This document shows, piece after piece, positions 10,401 through 19,742 of a stretch of 64,000 bases of DNA. Source of the stretch: Saccharothrix sp. NRRL B-16314 (GTDB taxonomy: Bacteria; Actinomycetota; Actinomycetes; Mycobacteriales; Pseudonocardiaceae). The notes under the pieces are model-generated. The model saw only the letters and a program-made list of their open reading frames with translations, ran no database searches and was not told the origin of the DNA. The stretch is taken from NCBI RefSeq assembly GCF_000716595.1, contig NZ_JNXC01000001.1, positions 62,001 to 126,000 on the forward strand, in the 5' to 3' direction. Positions within the stretch are counted from its first letter, which is position 1, and every line of letters starts with the position of its first letter. A program made the position numbers and the translations under genes.

Positions 10401-10862
10401 ATGCTGATCCAGTTCCTGCTCATCGGCGGGGTCATCGTCCTGCTGGTGTTCTTCCTGCGCCACCACGGCACCACGAAGACGGCGGCCGGGGTGAAGATCG
10501 GTTTCGCCCTCTTCATGGTGCTGGCGGCGGTAGCCGTGCTGCGGCCGGCGGACGTGTCGATGCTGGCCGAGTTCGTCGGCGTCGGGCGCGGTACCGACCT
10601 GGTGCTGTACGCGCTGGTGGTGGCGTTCGGGTTCGCCACGATCAACACGTACCTGCGGTTCAAGGAGTTGGAGCTGCGGTACGCGCGGCTCGCGCGGGCC
10701 ATCGCGTTGCGCAACGCCGAGGCGCCCAGGCACGAGGACGCCGCCGCGGTGGGCAACACGGCGGTGGACAAGCCGGTCGCCAACACCGCCGTCGTGGACA
10801 ACGCGGCGGTGGACAACGCGGTCGTGAACGCCGAGGCCAAGGACCAGGCCCACAGCGCCTGA
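10401..10862 (+). CDS. DUF2304 family membrane protein
   Basis: 153-aa protein with three hydrophobic helices (about residues 3-20, 33-48 and 62-82), then a short cationic helix and an unusual C-terminal tail. The tail, about residues 110-150, is built of repeated Asn/Asp-Thr-Ala-Val and Val-Asn-Ala units and looks disordered. The ATG follows the GT2 stop by one base, so the genes are translationally coupled. The family is tied to polyprenyl-phosphate sugar synthases; its molecular role is not known. A very strong bidirectional hairpin follows. Confidence 0.82.
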   Translation: MLIQFLLIGGVIVLLVFFLRHHGTTKTAAGVKIGFALFMVLAAVAVLRPADVSMLAEFVGVGRGTDLVLYALVVAFGFATINTYLRFKELELRYARLARAIALRNAEAPRHEDAAAVGNTAVDKPVANTAVVDNAAVDNAVVNAEAKDQAHSA

Positions 10863-10868
10863 ACGGTC

Positions 10869-10920
10869 ACCGCCCGGCGCCTGCCTCGAACCGTGGGTTC
10901 CGAGGCAGGCGCCGGGCGGT
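10869..10920. terminator. 20-bp perfect hairpin between convergent genes
   Basis: Left arm 10869-10888 and right arm 10901-10920 are perfect reverse complements. A further AACC/GGTT pairing in the loop forms around a single bulge. It fills the gap between the DUF2304 gene and the convergent epimerase gene and can serve both strands. Confidence 0.9.
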
Positions 10921-10927
10921 CGTGTGC

Positions 10928-11911
<984 letters not shown>

Positions 11912-12736
11912 CTAGAACCAGCGCTCGAGCACCAGCGCCACCCCGTCCTCCGAGTTGGCGGCGGTCACCTCGTCGGCCGCCTCCAGGGCGTCCGCGTGCG
12001 CGTTGCCCATGGCCACGCCGTGACCGGCCCACCGCAGCATCGGCACGTCGTTGGGCATGTCGCCGAACGCCAGCACGCCGCTCGCGGGCACGCCGAAGCG
12101 TTCCGCGACGGCCGCCAGACCGGTCGCCTTGGTCACGCCGGGCGCGGCGAACTCCAACAGGCCCGCGTTGGTCGAGTACGTCATCGCCACCTGGCCGTCG
12201 ATCAGCGGCCCCACCGCCGCCGCCATGTCGGCCGACGCCATGCTCGGGTGCCTGACCAGCAGTTTCACGGACGGACGGGCGAGCACGTGCGCCCGCTTGT
12301 GTCCGGGCAGCGGCTGCTCCCCGTCGTCCCACGGGTGGTCGTAGGACTCGTCGGCGACGAAGTCGGAGTTCATCGGGCCGCTGTCGCGGGCCGTCTCCGC
12401 CACGCTCTCGGAGGCCATCGAGCAGCCCGGCAGCACCTCGTCGAGCACCGAGGCCAGGTCGCCGAGCTGAACCGGGGTCAGCAGCTCGGCCGACAGCACC
12501 CGGTCCGCGCCGATGTCGTAGACCACCGCCCCGTTGGAGCACACCGCGTACCCGGTGAGGCCGGCCGCGTCCGCCACCTCGGGCACCCAGCGGGGCGGAC
12601 GGCCGGTGGCCAGCACGAACGGCACGTCGGCGGCCAGCACCCGGCGCACCGTGTCCGCCGTGCGCGGGCTGACCCGGCCCAGGGTGGTGAGCAGGGTGCC
12701 GTCGACGTCGGATGCCACAAGGGAAGGTCTCTGCAC
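11912..12736 (-). CDS. HAD-family hydrolase, Cof/IIB type
   Basis: 274-aa cytoplasmic phosphatase of the HAD superfamily. Motif I is VASDVDGTLL at residues 7-16, motif II is VLATGRPP, and motif IV is the late GVLAFGDMPNDVPML (G-D-x3-D). The alpha/beta cap between motifs II and III marks subclass IIB, whose members hydrolyse sugar phosphates or flavin intermediates. No ribosome binding site has proper spacing. A CACGAT box 6 nt before the GTG suggests a leaderless mRNA. It is divergent from an F420-type oxidoreductase across only 34 bp. The substrate is unknown. Confidence 0.87.
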   Translation of the reverse strand: MQRPSLVASDVDGTLLTTLGRVSPRTADTVRRVLAADVPFVLATGRPPRWVPEVADAAGLTGYAVCSNGAVVYDIGADRVLSAELLTPVQLGDLASVLDEVLPGCSMASESVAETARDSGPMNSDFVADESYDHPWDDGEQPLPGHKRAHVLARPSVKLLVRHPSMASADMAAAVGPLIDGQVAMTYSTNAGLLEFAAPGVTKATGLAAVAERFGVPASGVLAFGDMPNDVPMLRWAGHGVAMGNAHADALEAADEVTAANSEDGVALVLERWF

Positions 12737-12742
12737 TCCCCC

Positions 12743-12764
12743 ATCGTGCCCCGTCGGCTAACGT
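12743..12764. promoter_or_regulatory. Back-to-back leaderless -10 boxes
   Basis: On the minus strand CACGAT (12743-12748) lies 6 nt before the HAD gene GTG. On the plus strand TAACGT (12759-12764) lies 6 nt before the oxidoreductase GTG. The two boxes are 10 bp apart, so each -35 region must lie inside or at the start of the opposite gene. Confidence 0.55.
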
Positions 12765-12770
12765 CGCCGG

Positions 12771-13655
12771 GTGCGCACTGGCATCGTGATCCTGCCCGAA
12801 CACCGCTGGTGGATGGCCGAACACAAGTGGAAGGCCGCCGAGGAGTACGGCTTCCACCACGCGTGGACCTACGACCACATGGGGTGGCGCTCGCTGGTCG
12901 ACGGACCGTGGTTCGGCGCCGTTCCGACGCTGGCAGCAGCGGCGGCGGTGACCCGGAAGATCAGGCTCGGCACGCTCGTCGCGTCCCCGAACTTCCGCCT
13001 GCCGGTGCCGTTCGCGCGCGAGTTGCTGGCCCTGGACGACCTCACCGACGGCCGGTTCACGCTCGGCGTCGGCGCCGGTGGTGTGGGTTATGACACAGAG
13101 GTGATGGGCACCACCCCACCGCGCAGCCGGCAGCGGCGGTTCGAGGAGTTCGTCGCCTCGCTGGACATGCTGCTGGCCCAGGAGCGCACCACGTTCAGCG
13201 GCGAGTACTACGAGATCCGCGACGCCCGCAGCGCGCCGGGCTGCGTGCAGCGGCCACGGCTGCCGTTCGTGGTGGCGGCGAACGGGCCGAAGTCGATGGC
13301 GGTCGCCGCGCGGTACGGCACCGGCTGGGTCACCACCGGGCCGGAGACCGACGACGAGACCGAGTGGTGGCGGGGCGTGGCCCGGATGGCGGAGACGTTC
13401 CGGGAGGTGCTGGCCGGGATCGGCCGGACCAAGGAGTCGATCGACTTCCACCTGAACGCCGACTCGTGCCCGGTGTACTCGCTGACCAGCGTGGAGCACT
13501 TCCGGGACGTGGCGGCCAAGGCGCGGTCGCTCGGCTTCACGGACCTGATCGTGCACTGGCCGCGCGCGGACGGCGTGTACGCGGGCAGCGAGGCCGTGCT
13601 GGAGCAGGTCGTGACCGACGTGCTGCCGGAGCTGGTCGGCAGCGACCCCCGGTAA
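12771..13655 (+). CDS. LLM-class (F420-dependent type) flavin oxidoreductase
   Basis: 294-aa TIM-barrel protein of the luciferase-like monooxygenase superfamily, in actinomycetes usually using coenzyme F420 for hydride transfer. It has the N-terminal strand TGIVILPEH, the KIRLGTLVASPNFRLPVPFARE segment, DGRFTLGVGAGG, and a late LGFTDLIVHWPR strand lining the active site. The GTG is 6 nt after a TAACGT -10 box, with no ribosome binding site, so the transcript is probably leaderless. The substrate cannot be read out; FMN use is an alternative. Confidence 0.85.
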   Translation: MRTGIVILPEHRWWMAEHKWKAAEEYGFHHAWTYDHMGWRSLVDGPWFGAVPTLAAAAAVTRKIRLGTLVASPNFRLPVPFARELLALDDLTDGRFTLGVGAGGVGYDTEVMGTTPPRSRQRRFEEFVASLDMLLAQERTTFSGEYYEIRDARSAPGCVQRPRLPFVVAANGPKSMAVAARYGTGWVTTGPETDDETEWWRGVARMAETFREVLAGIGRTKESIDFHLNADSCPVYSLTSVEHFRDVAAKARSLGFTDLIVHWPRADGVYAGSEAVLEQVVTDVLPELVGSDPR

Positions 13656-13704
13656 GCCCTCCGCACGGCCAGGGGACGCCGTCGGGCGGTACCGGCCGCC
13701 GGCC

Positions 13705-13710
13705 TACGAT
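13705..13710 (+). promoter_or_regulatory. -10 box TACGAT deciding the start of the GT4 gene
   Basis: TACGAT is followed by 7 nt and then the GTG at 13718. An ATG at 13709 overlaps the box itself and would lie upstream of the transcript start, so the GTG is preferred. Confidence 0.5.
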
Positions 13711-13717
13711 GAGTGCC

Positions 13718-14815
13718 GTGCCTCTTCGCATCGCGGTCGACCTGGTCTTTTACACGGGGCGCAAGGGCGGCACCGAGAGTTACGCACGCGGGCTGTTCCC
13801 CGCCCTCGCCGCCGCGCACGACGACTTCAGGTTCGTCGGCATCGGCAACCGCGAGCTGGCCGAGCAGCCGCCGGACTGGTTCCCCGGCGAGATCGTGTCG
13901 CTGCCGGTGTCCGGCGAGAACCGCGCGGCGTGGGCGGCGGCGGTGGCGCTCGCCGTCGCGCCGCGGGCCCGTTCCCTCGGCGCGGACCTCCTGCACTGCC
14001 CGTCGAACTTCGGGCCGGCCGTCCGGCTGCTGCCGACCGTCGTGACGGTGCACGACATCCTGGGCACCCGGCACCCCGAGTGGGTGGGTGGCCGGCTGGC
14101 GCGCGGTGTGCAGGCGCTGACCAAGGCGACGGTGCGCGCGGCCGACCGGATCATCACCGACAGCCAGGCCTCCGCCGACGACGTGCACCAGCTGCTCGGC
14201 CGGCCGGTGGCCGACATCGACGTCATCCACCTCGGGGTCAAGCCGGTCGACGTGACGGCCCGCTCCGGCGCTCCGATCGGGCGGCCGTACGTGCTGGCGG
14301 GCGGCAACCGCATGCGGCACAAGAACTTCGACGGCCTGCTCGAGGCGTGGGCGCTCATCCCGGCCGCCGAACGCCCGAAGCTCGTCATCACCGGCAGCCA
14401 CGGCGACGACCCGTTGCGCCCGGTGGTGGAACGCCTCGCGCTCGGCGGGGACGTCGAGCTGCGCGAGTGGGTCTCCGCCGAGGAACTTGCCGCCCTCTAC
14501 GACGGTGCGAGCGCGTACGCGTTCCCGACCCTGTTCGAGGGTTTCGGGCTGCCGGTGCTCGAAGCGATGGCGCGCGGCTGCCCGGTGATCGGCTCGGACA
14601 TCCCGGTGCTGCACGAGGTCGGCGGCGACGACATGGCCTACTTCGACCCGCGCGACCCGGCCGCGATCGCCACCGCCGTCCGCGAGGTCGTCGGCGACCC
14701 CGACGCCCAGGCCGCGATGGCCGCCGCCGGGCGCAAGCGCGCCGAGACCTTCACCTGGCAGCGCACCGCGGACGCGACCGCCGACGTCTACCGGGCGATG
14801 TCCCGGGCGAGATGA
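13718..14815 (+). CDS. Family 4 glycosyltransferase
   Basis: 365-aa GT-B enzyme. The N-terminal domain has [23 protein letters not shown] and [15 protein letters not shown]. The donor domain has [31 protein letters not shown] and the E-x7-E motif in [20 protein letters not shown]. The relation is to mannosyl- or rhamnosyltransferases of the GT4 group that follow a GDP-sugar pathway, and gmd/rmd start 100 bp downstream. An attractive inference is that it uses GDP-rhamnose. An in-frame ATG nine bases upstream is an alternative start. Confidence 0.87.
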   Translation: MPLRIAVDLVFYTGRKGGTESYARGLFPALAAAHDDFRFVGIGNRELAEQPPDWFPGEIVSLPVSGENRAAWAAAVALAVAPRARSLGADLLHCPSNFGPAVRLLPTVVTVHDILGTRHPEWVGGRLARGVQALTKATVRAADRIITDSQASADDVHQLLGRPVADIDVIHLGVKPVDVTARSGAPIGRPYVLAGGNRMRHKNFDGLLEAWALIPAAERPKLVITGSHGDDPLRPVVERLALGGDVELREWVSAEELAALYDGASAYAFPTLFEGFGLPVLEAMARGCPVIGSDIPVLHEVGGDDMAYFDPRDPAAIATAVREVVGDPDAQAAMAAAGRKRAETFTWQRTADATADVYRAMSRAR

Positions 14816-14834
14816 AGGCCCGGCCACACCGCAC

Positions 14835-14867
14835 TACACTCCCGCGAACGCGATGTTCGGACAACAT
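14835..14867 (+). promoter_or_regulatory. gmd promoter with palindrome
   Basis: A TACACT -10 box (14835-14840) lies about 75 nt before gmd. The inverted repeat ATGTT-CGGAC-AACAT (14853-14867) falls just after the expected transcript start, a typical repressor position. AAGGAG is present but 12 nt from the ATG. Confidence 0.4.
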
Positions 14868-14915
14868 TTGTGTGCGTCGCCTGATGCATTTGAGAGCAAG
14901 GAGCCAACCACCGTC

Positions 14916-15950
14916 ATGCGGACCGCACTCGTCACCGGCATCTCCGGGCAGGACGGCGCCTATCTCGCCCAGCTGCTGCTGGAGAAGGACTACCAGGTCT
15001 ACGGCGCGTACCGGCGCACGAGCTCGATCAACTTCTGGCGGATCGCCGAGCTCGGCATCGAGCAGCACCCGAACCTGCACCTGGTCGAGTACGACCTCAC
15101 CGACCTGGGCAACAGCATCCGGCTGCTGGAGACCACCGGCGCGGACGAGATCTACAACCTGGCCGCGCAGAGCTTCGTCAGCGTCTCCTTCGACCAGCCG
15201 ACGACGACCGCGCAGATCACCGGCATCGGGGCGCTGAACCTGCTGGAGGCGATGCGCACGGTCCGCCCGGACGCGCGGTTCTACCAGGCGTCGACGTCGG
15301 AGATGTTCGGCAAGGTCCAGGCGGTGCCGCAGACCGAGACGACGTCGTTCTACCCGCGCAGCCCGTACGGCGTGGCCAAGCTGTTCGCGCACTGGACGAC
15401 GGTGAACTACCGCGAGTCTTACAACCTGTTCGGCTCCAGCGGCATCCTCTTCAACCACGAGTCGCCGCTGCGCGGCCAGGAGTTCGTGACCCGCAAGGTC
15501 ACCGACTCGGTGGCGAAGATCAAGCTCGGCAAGCTGGACGCGCTGGAGCTCGGCAACCTCGACGCGAAGCGCGACTGGGGTTACGCCAAGGAGTACGTGG
15601 ACGGAATGTGGCGGATGCTGCAGGCCGACGAGCCGGACACGTTCGTGCTCTCCACCAACCGCACGGTGACGGTCCGCGACTTCGTCTCGCTGTCGTTCGC
15701 CGCCGCCGGCATCGAGCTGCGCTGGGAGGGCTCCGGCGAGTCCGAGCGCGGCCTCGACTCGGAGACCGGCCGCGAGCTGGTCCGGGTCAACCCCAAGTTC
15801 TACCGCCCGGCCGAGGTCGACCTGCTGATCGGTGACGCGTCGAAGGCCAAGGAAGTGCTCGGCTGGGAAGCGAAGACCTCCCTCGAGGACCTGTCCCGGA
15901 TGATGGTGGAGGCCGACATCGAGAGGAACGGGCGTGGGTTCTCCTTCTGA
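14916..15950 (+). CDS. gmd: GDP-mannose 4,6-dehydratase
   Basis: 344-aa short-chain dehydratase converting GDP-D-mannose to GDP-4-keto-6-deoxy-D-mannose. The NADP site is [20 protein letters not shown]. The family-specific [15 protein letters not shown] follows, then [14 protein letters not shown], catalytic [10 protein letters not shown] (Tyr-x3-Lys) and [16 protein letters not shown]. Length and motifs match Gmd throughout. The next gene overlaps its end by 17 bp and encodes the reductase for the keto product, so the two form a pathway unit. Confidence 0.95.
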   Translation: MRTALVTGISGQDGAYLAQLLLEKDYQVYGAYRRTSSINFWRIAELGIEQHPNLHLVEYDLTDLGNSIRLLETTGADEIYNLAAQSFVSVSFDQPTTTAQITGIGALNLLEAMRTVRPDARFYQASTSEMFGKVQAVPQTETTSFYPRSPYGVAKLFAHWTTVNYRESYNLFGSSGILFNHESPLRGQEFVTRKVTDSVAKIKLGKLDALELGNLDAKRDWGYAKEYVDGMWRMLQADEPDTFVLSTNRTVTVRDFVSLSFAAAGIELRWEGSGESERGLDSETGRELVRVNPKFYRPAEVDLLIGDASKAKEVLGWEAKTSLEDLSRMMVEADIERNGRGFSF

Positions 15951-16848
15951 GCCGACGCGGGTCCTGGTCACCGGCGTCTCCGGCTTCACCGGTCGGCACG
16001 TCGCCGCCGAGCTGATCGGCGGCGGCCACGAGGTCGTCGGCCTGGCGCACGTCACCGGCTCGGGCGCACCGGTGCCCGGGGTCGTCGTGCACCGGGCCGA
16101 CCTGCTCGACCGGGACGGCCTGCGGGCCGTGGTCGCCGAGGTCCGGCCGGACGCCGTGGTGCACCTGGCCGCCGTCGCGTTCGTCGCGCACGGCGACGCG
16201 GACGACCTGTACCGGTCGAACGTGGTCGGCACCCGCAACCTGCTCGAAGCGCTGAGCGAGGCGGAGCGGCAGCCGCGGATCGTGGCGTTGGCGAGCAGCG
16301 CCAACATCTACGGCAACACGACCGTCGAGCCCATCCACGAGGACGTGCCGCCCGCGCCGGTGAACGACTACGCGGTGAGCAAGCTGGCCATGGAGCACAT
16401 GGCGAAGCTGTGGGCGGACCGGCTGCCGATCGCGATCACCCGGCCGTTCAACTACACGGGTGCGGGCCAGGACCCGAAGTTCCTGATCCCGAAGATCGTC
16501 GACCACTTCCGCCGGGGCGACCGGAAGATCGAGCTGGGCAACACGAAGGTCTGGCGCGACTTCGGCGACGTCCGGAACGTGGCCCGCTACTACCGCCGGC
16601 TGGTCGAGGCCGCGCCGGCGGGCAGCACGCTCAACCTGTGCTCGGGGGTCGCGCACTCGCTGGCCGAAGTGCTGGACATGATGGCGGGCATCGCCGGGTA
16701 CGAGATCGAGGTCGAGGTGAACCCGGCGTTCGTCCGGGCGAACGAGGTGGTCCGGCTGGTCGGCAGCCGGCAGCGGCTCGTCGACACCCTCGGCGACGAG
16801 CCGGTGATCCCGTTCGCGGAGACCCTGGAGTGGATGTACGCGGCGTGA
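15934..16848 (+). CDS. rmd: GDP-6-deoxy-D-mannose reductase (GDP-4-keto-6-deoxy-mannose reductase)
   Basis: 304-aa NAD(P)-dependent short-chain reductase that should reduce the Gmd product to GDP-D-rhamnose. It has [26 protein letters not shown], catalytic [20 protein letters not shown] and the [14 protein letters not shown]...IELGN segment typical of Rmd. GDP-L-fucose synthases (WcaG) also follow Gmd, but they carry a different epimerase/reductase signature that I do not see. The GTG has AGAGGAA at 6 nt and lies inside the gmd 3' end, so expression is coupled. Confidence 0.85.
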   Translation: MGSPSEPTRVLVTGVSGFTGRHVAAELIGGGHEVVGLAHVTGSGAPVPGVVVHRADLLDRDGLRAVVAEVRPDAVVHLAAVAFVAHGDADDLYRSNVVGTRNLLEALSEAERQPRIVALASSANIYGNTTVEPIHEDVPPAPVNDYAVSKLAMEHMAKLWADRLPIAITRPFNYTGAGQDPKFLIPKIVDHFRRGDRKIELGNTKVWRDFGDVRNVARYYRRLVEAAPAGSTLNLCSGVAHSLAEVLDMMAGIAGYEIEVEVNPAFVRANEVVRLVGSRQRLVDTLGDEPVIPFAETLEWMYAA

Positions 16849-16856
16849 TGCCGCAC

Positions 16857-16862
16857 TAGTGT
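16857..16862 (+). promoter_or_regulatory. -10 box TAGTGT before lhgO
   Basis: TAGTGT ends 8 nt before the GTG at 16871, at the edge of leaderless spacing. It also covers the alternative GTG start at 16859. Confidence 0.35.
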
Positions 16863-16870
16863 CTGCGGCT

Positions 16871-18058
16871 GTGCGACGAGTCGTGGTCATCGGTGGCGGG
16901 ATCGTCGGGCTGGCAACCGCGCGGGAGTTGGCGCGGCGCGGGCACGACGTGGTGGTGCTGGAGAAGGAGCCGCAGTGGGCGGCGCACCAGACCGGCCACA
17001 ACAGCAACGTGGTGCACGCCGGCTTGTACTACAAGCCTGGGTCGTTGAAGGCGCGGATGTCGGTCGCGGGCAACGCGTCGATCGTCGCCTACGCGCGCGA
17101 GCACGGCGTGCCGGTGGAGGTGTGCGGCAAGCTCGTCGTGGCCACCTCGCCGGACGAGTTGCCCAGGCTGGACGCGTTGGCGGAGCGGGCCGCGGCGAAC
17201 GGCGTGCGGGCGCGACGGATCGGCGTGGACGAGGCCCGGGAGTACGAGCCCGAGGTGGCGGCGGTGGCCGCGCTGCGGGTGGAGAGCACCGGGATCATCG
17301 ACTTCCCGGCCGTGTGCGCGGCGATGGTCCGCGAGCTGAACGGCCACGATTTGCGCTTGCACACGCCTGCGTTGGCGATCCGGCGCGCCCTCAGCGGCGG
17401 TGGTGTCGAGGTGGCCACGCCGAGCGGTGTGGTGCGGGCGGACGCGCTGGTGAACTGCGCGGGCCTGCACAGCGACCGGATCGCGCGGCTGGCGGGCGTG
17501 ACGCCGTCGGCGGCGATCGTGCCGTTCCGGGGTGAGTACTTCGAGCTGCGACGCGACCGGCGGCACCTGGTGCGGGGGTTGATCTACCCGGTGCCGGACC
17601 CGGAACTGCCGTTCCTGGGCGTGCACCTGACCCGGATGCTGGACGGGAGCGTGCACGCGGGGCCGAACGCGGTGCTCGCGCTGCGCCGCGAGGGCTACCG
17701 GTGGCGTGACTTCTCGGTGGCGGACGTGGTCGACGTGGCGCGGTTCCCCGGCACGTGGCGGCTGGCCCGGCGGTTCGCGCGGACCGGGGCCGAGGAGGTG
17801 CTGCGGTCGTTGTCCCGCCGGCGGTTCGCGGCGAGCCTGGCCCGGCTGGTGCCGGCGATCCGGGAGGACGACCTGGTGCGCGCGGCGGCGGGCGTCCGGG
17901 CACAGGCGATGCGGGCCGACGGGACGCTGGTCGACGACTTCCTGATCGACACCGCGCCGCGGCAGGTGCACGTGCTCAACGCACCCTCACCTGCCGCGAC
18001 GTCGGCGTTGGAGATCGGCCGGCACGTGGCCGGCGAAGCCGAACTCAGCTGGGCCTGA
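16871..18058 (+). CDS. lhgO: L-2-hydroxyglutarate oxidase
   Basis: 395-aa FAD-dependent oxidoreductase that oxidises L-2-hydroxyglutarate to 2-oxoglutarate. Seen are the FAD motif VVVIGGGIVGLATARELARRG, the family blocks HQTGHNSNVVHAGLYYKPGSLKA and ESTGIIDFPAV, the PFRGEYFEL strand, and a C-terminal KxxGVRAQ-like segment (AAGVRAQAM). I prefer the GTG at 16871, with a TAGTGT -10 box 8 nt upstream; an in-frame GTG at 16859 is the alternative. The last five codons (Leu-Ser-Trp-Ala-stop) are repeated downstream as a tandem array. Confidence 0.88.
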   Translation: MRRVVVIGGGIVGLATARELARRGHDVVVLEKEPQWAAHQTGHNSNVVHAGLYYKPGSLKARMSVAGNASIVAYAREHGVPVEVCGKLVVATSPDELPRLDALAERAAANGVRARRIGVDEAREYEPEVAAVAALRVESTGIIDFPAVCAAMVRELNGHDLRLHTPALAIRRALSGGGVEVATPSGVVRADALVNCAGLHSDRIARLAGVTPSAAIVPFRGEYFELRRDRRHLVRGLIYPVPDPELPFLGVHLTRMLDGSVHAGPNAVLALRREGYRWRDFSVADVVDVARFPGTWRLARRFARTGAEEVLRSLSRRRFAASLARLVPAIREDDLVRAAAGVRAQAMRADGTLVDDFLIDTAPRQVHVLNAPSPAATSALEIGRHVAGEAELSWA

Positions 18059-18120
18059 CCCAGCCGGGCTTGATTCAGCCGGGCCTGACTCAGCTGGGCC
18101 TGACTCAGCTGGGCTTGAGC
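18046..18120. repeat. Five 15-bp tandem units carrying both convergent stop codons
   Basis: Five units of the form CAGCTGGGCCTGACT (18046, 18061, 18076, 18091, 18106), each differing by 0-4 bases from that form. The unit equals the last five codons of lhgO, so every unit holds an in-phase TGA for lhgO. On the other strand, most units also give an in-phase TGA for serS, whose stop lies at the junction of units 4 and 5. CAGCTG in the unit is itself palindromic. Confidence 0.92.
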
Positions 18121-19355
18121 ACGTCCACGCCGAGGAACGGCCGCAGCGCCTGCGGGACGACGACCGAGCCGTCGGCCTGCTGGTGGTTCTCCAGGATGGC
18201 CACGATCCAGCGGGTGGTGGCCAGGGTGCCGTTGAGCGTGGCGGCGATCTGCGGCTTGCCGTTCTCGTCGCGGTAGCGCACGTTCAGCCGGCGGGCCTGG
18301 AACGTGGTGCAGTTCGAGGTGGAGGTCAGCTCCCGGTACGCCTGCTGGCTCGGGATCCACGCCTCGCAGTCGAACTTGCGGGCCGCGGACGTGCCGAGGT
18401 CGCCCGCCGCCGTGTCGATGACCCGGTACGGGACCTCGATCTTGGCCAGCATCTCCTCTTCCCAGGCCAGCAGCCTGGCGTGCTCGGCCTCGGCGTCCTC
18501 CGGCTTGACGTAGGAGAACATCTCGACCTTGTTGAACTGGTGCACCCGGATGATGCCGCGGGTGTCCTTGCCGTACGAGCCGGCTTCACGGCGGTAGCAC
18601 GACGACCAGCCCGCGTAGCGCTTCGGCCCGTCCAGGATCTCGTCGGAGTGGTAGCCCGCGAGTGGCACCTCCGACGTGCCGACCAGGTACAGGTCGTCCG
18701 CTTCGAGGCGGTAGATCTCGCTCGCGTGCGCGCCGAGGAAGCCGGTGCCGGCCATGATCTCCGGCCGGACCAGGGTCGGCGTGATCATCAGCTTGAAGCC
18801 GGCCGCGGTGGCCTGGGCGACGGCCATGTTCAGCAGGGCGAGTTCCAGCTGGGCGCCCACGCCGGTGAGGAAGTAGAAGCGCGAGCCGGACACCTTCGCG
18901 CCGCGTTCCATGTCGATCGCGCCGAGCTTCGTGCCCAGGTCGAGGTGGTCGACCGGCTCGAAGTCGAACTCGCGCTTCTCGCCGACGTGCTTGAGCACGA
19001 CGTAGTCGTCCTCGCCACCCGCGGGGGCGTCGGTGTGGACGACGTTCGGGACGGCGCGGTGCAGCTCGGTCAGCTCGGCCTCGGCGGCGGACTGCTCGGC
19101 CTCGGCGGCCTTGACCTCGGCGGCCAACTCCTTGCCCTTGGCCAGCAGCGCGTCGCGCTCCTCGCCCTTGGCCCGGCCGACCTGCTTGCCGAACGCCTTC
19201 TGCTCGCCGCGGAGCGTGTCGGCGCGGGCGATGGCGGCCCGGCGGCGCTCGTCGGCGGACAGCAGCGCGTCGACCACGGTCTCGTCCTCGCCACGGGCGC
19301 GTTGCGACGCACGGACGGCTTCCGGGTTTTCACGCAGTGCCTTGAGGTCAATCAC
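18105..19355 (-). CDS. serS: Seryl-tRNA synthetase
   Basis: 416-aa class II aminoacyl-tRNA synthetase that charges tRNA-Ser (and tRNA-Sec where present). Residues 1-110 form the long antiparallel coiled-coil arm that grips the tRNA variable arm. The catalytic core shows [15 protein letters not shown], motif 2 ([24 protein letters not shown]) and motif 3 ([20 protein letters not shown]). The GTG start lies 6 nt from a TACCCT -10 box with no ribosome binding site, so this essential gene is probably read from a leaderless mRNA. The last codons lie inside the 15-bp array shared with lhgO. I found no T-box leader upstream. Confidence 0.97.
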   Translation of the reverse strand: MIDLKALRENPEAVRASQRARGEDETVVDALLSADERRRAAIARADTLRGEQKAFGKQVGRAKGEERDALLAKGKELAAEVKAAEAEQSAAEAELTELHRAVPNVVHTDAPAGGEDDYVVLKHVGEKREFDFEPVDHLDLGTKLGAIDMERGAKVSGSRFYFLTGVGAQLELALLNMAVAQATAAGFKLMITPTLVRPEIMAGTGFLGAHASEIYRLEADDLYLVGTSEVPLAGYHSDEILDGPKRYAGWSSCYRREAGSYGKDTRGIIRVHQFNKVEMFSYVKPEDAEAEHARLLAWEEEMLAKIEVPYRVIDTAAGDLGTSAARKFDCEAWIPSQQAYRELTSTSNCTTFQARRLNVRYRDENGKPQIAATLNGTLATTRWIVAILENHQQADGSVVVPQALRPFLGVDVLKPS

Positions 19356-19361
19356 GAGGTC

Positions 19362-19367
19362 AGGGTA
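19362..19367 (-). promoter_or_regulatory. -10 box TACCCT, leaderless serS
   Basis: TACCCT on the minus strand lies exactly 6 nt before the serS GTG. Confidence 0.5.
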
Positions 19368-19742
19368 GTACCCGGCACCCAGCCGTTTTCGTGGTGGTGC
19401 GCGCCCCGCCGCACCCCACGACCCACGCCGTCAAACCTCGGTGACCGGAGTTATGTTCGGCATCCCGACCGGCATCCCGACCGACGTCCTTCGGAACCCG
19501 TGCTCACGCGCAGGTCCCCGCCAAGGGGATCCCTTGATTTGATTCTGCCGGCCGCGACCGACAGGCTCCGACCGTCGGGATCCACCTGTGGATAACTGCC
19601 CGACCCACCCGCGTAACCAGGGCCTCCCAGGCGTTGCGGTAGCTGTGTAGGGTGCCGCAACCGGGTGATTCCCCGGGCCTGACCGTCGAACGGCTGGCCG
19701 ATACGATAACCACCACTCCGAGTGTCAGACAGAGGAGCGCTA
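19368..19742 (+). promoter_or_regulatory. Intergenic region with GT4 promoter and a DnaA-type box
   Basis: This gap of about 375 bp has no convincing gene. The sequence TGTGGATAA (19587-19595) is the complement of the classical DnaA box and sits in the inverted repeat ATCCAC-CT-GTGGAT. A direct repeat CGGCATCCCGAC occurs twice near 19458-19484. A TACGAT -10 (19702-19707) with TGACCG about 16 nt before it should drive the downstream GT4 gene. That gives a 5' leader of roughly 30 nt ending in GAGGAG, 6 nt before the GTG. Confidence 0.5.

Noticed and set aside
13364..13708. Longer N-terminus for the GT4 gene starting inside the oxidoreductase gene
   Set aside because: It would overlap the upstream gene by almost 300 bp, and the GT4 fold begins at RIAVDLVF; a -10 box marks the shorter start.
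19356..19742. T-box or other leader for serS
   Set aside because: A -10 box lies 6 nt before the serS start, so there is no room for a leader, and no T-box core sequence is present.
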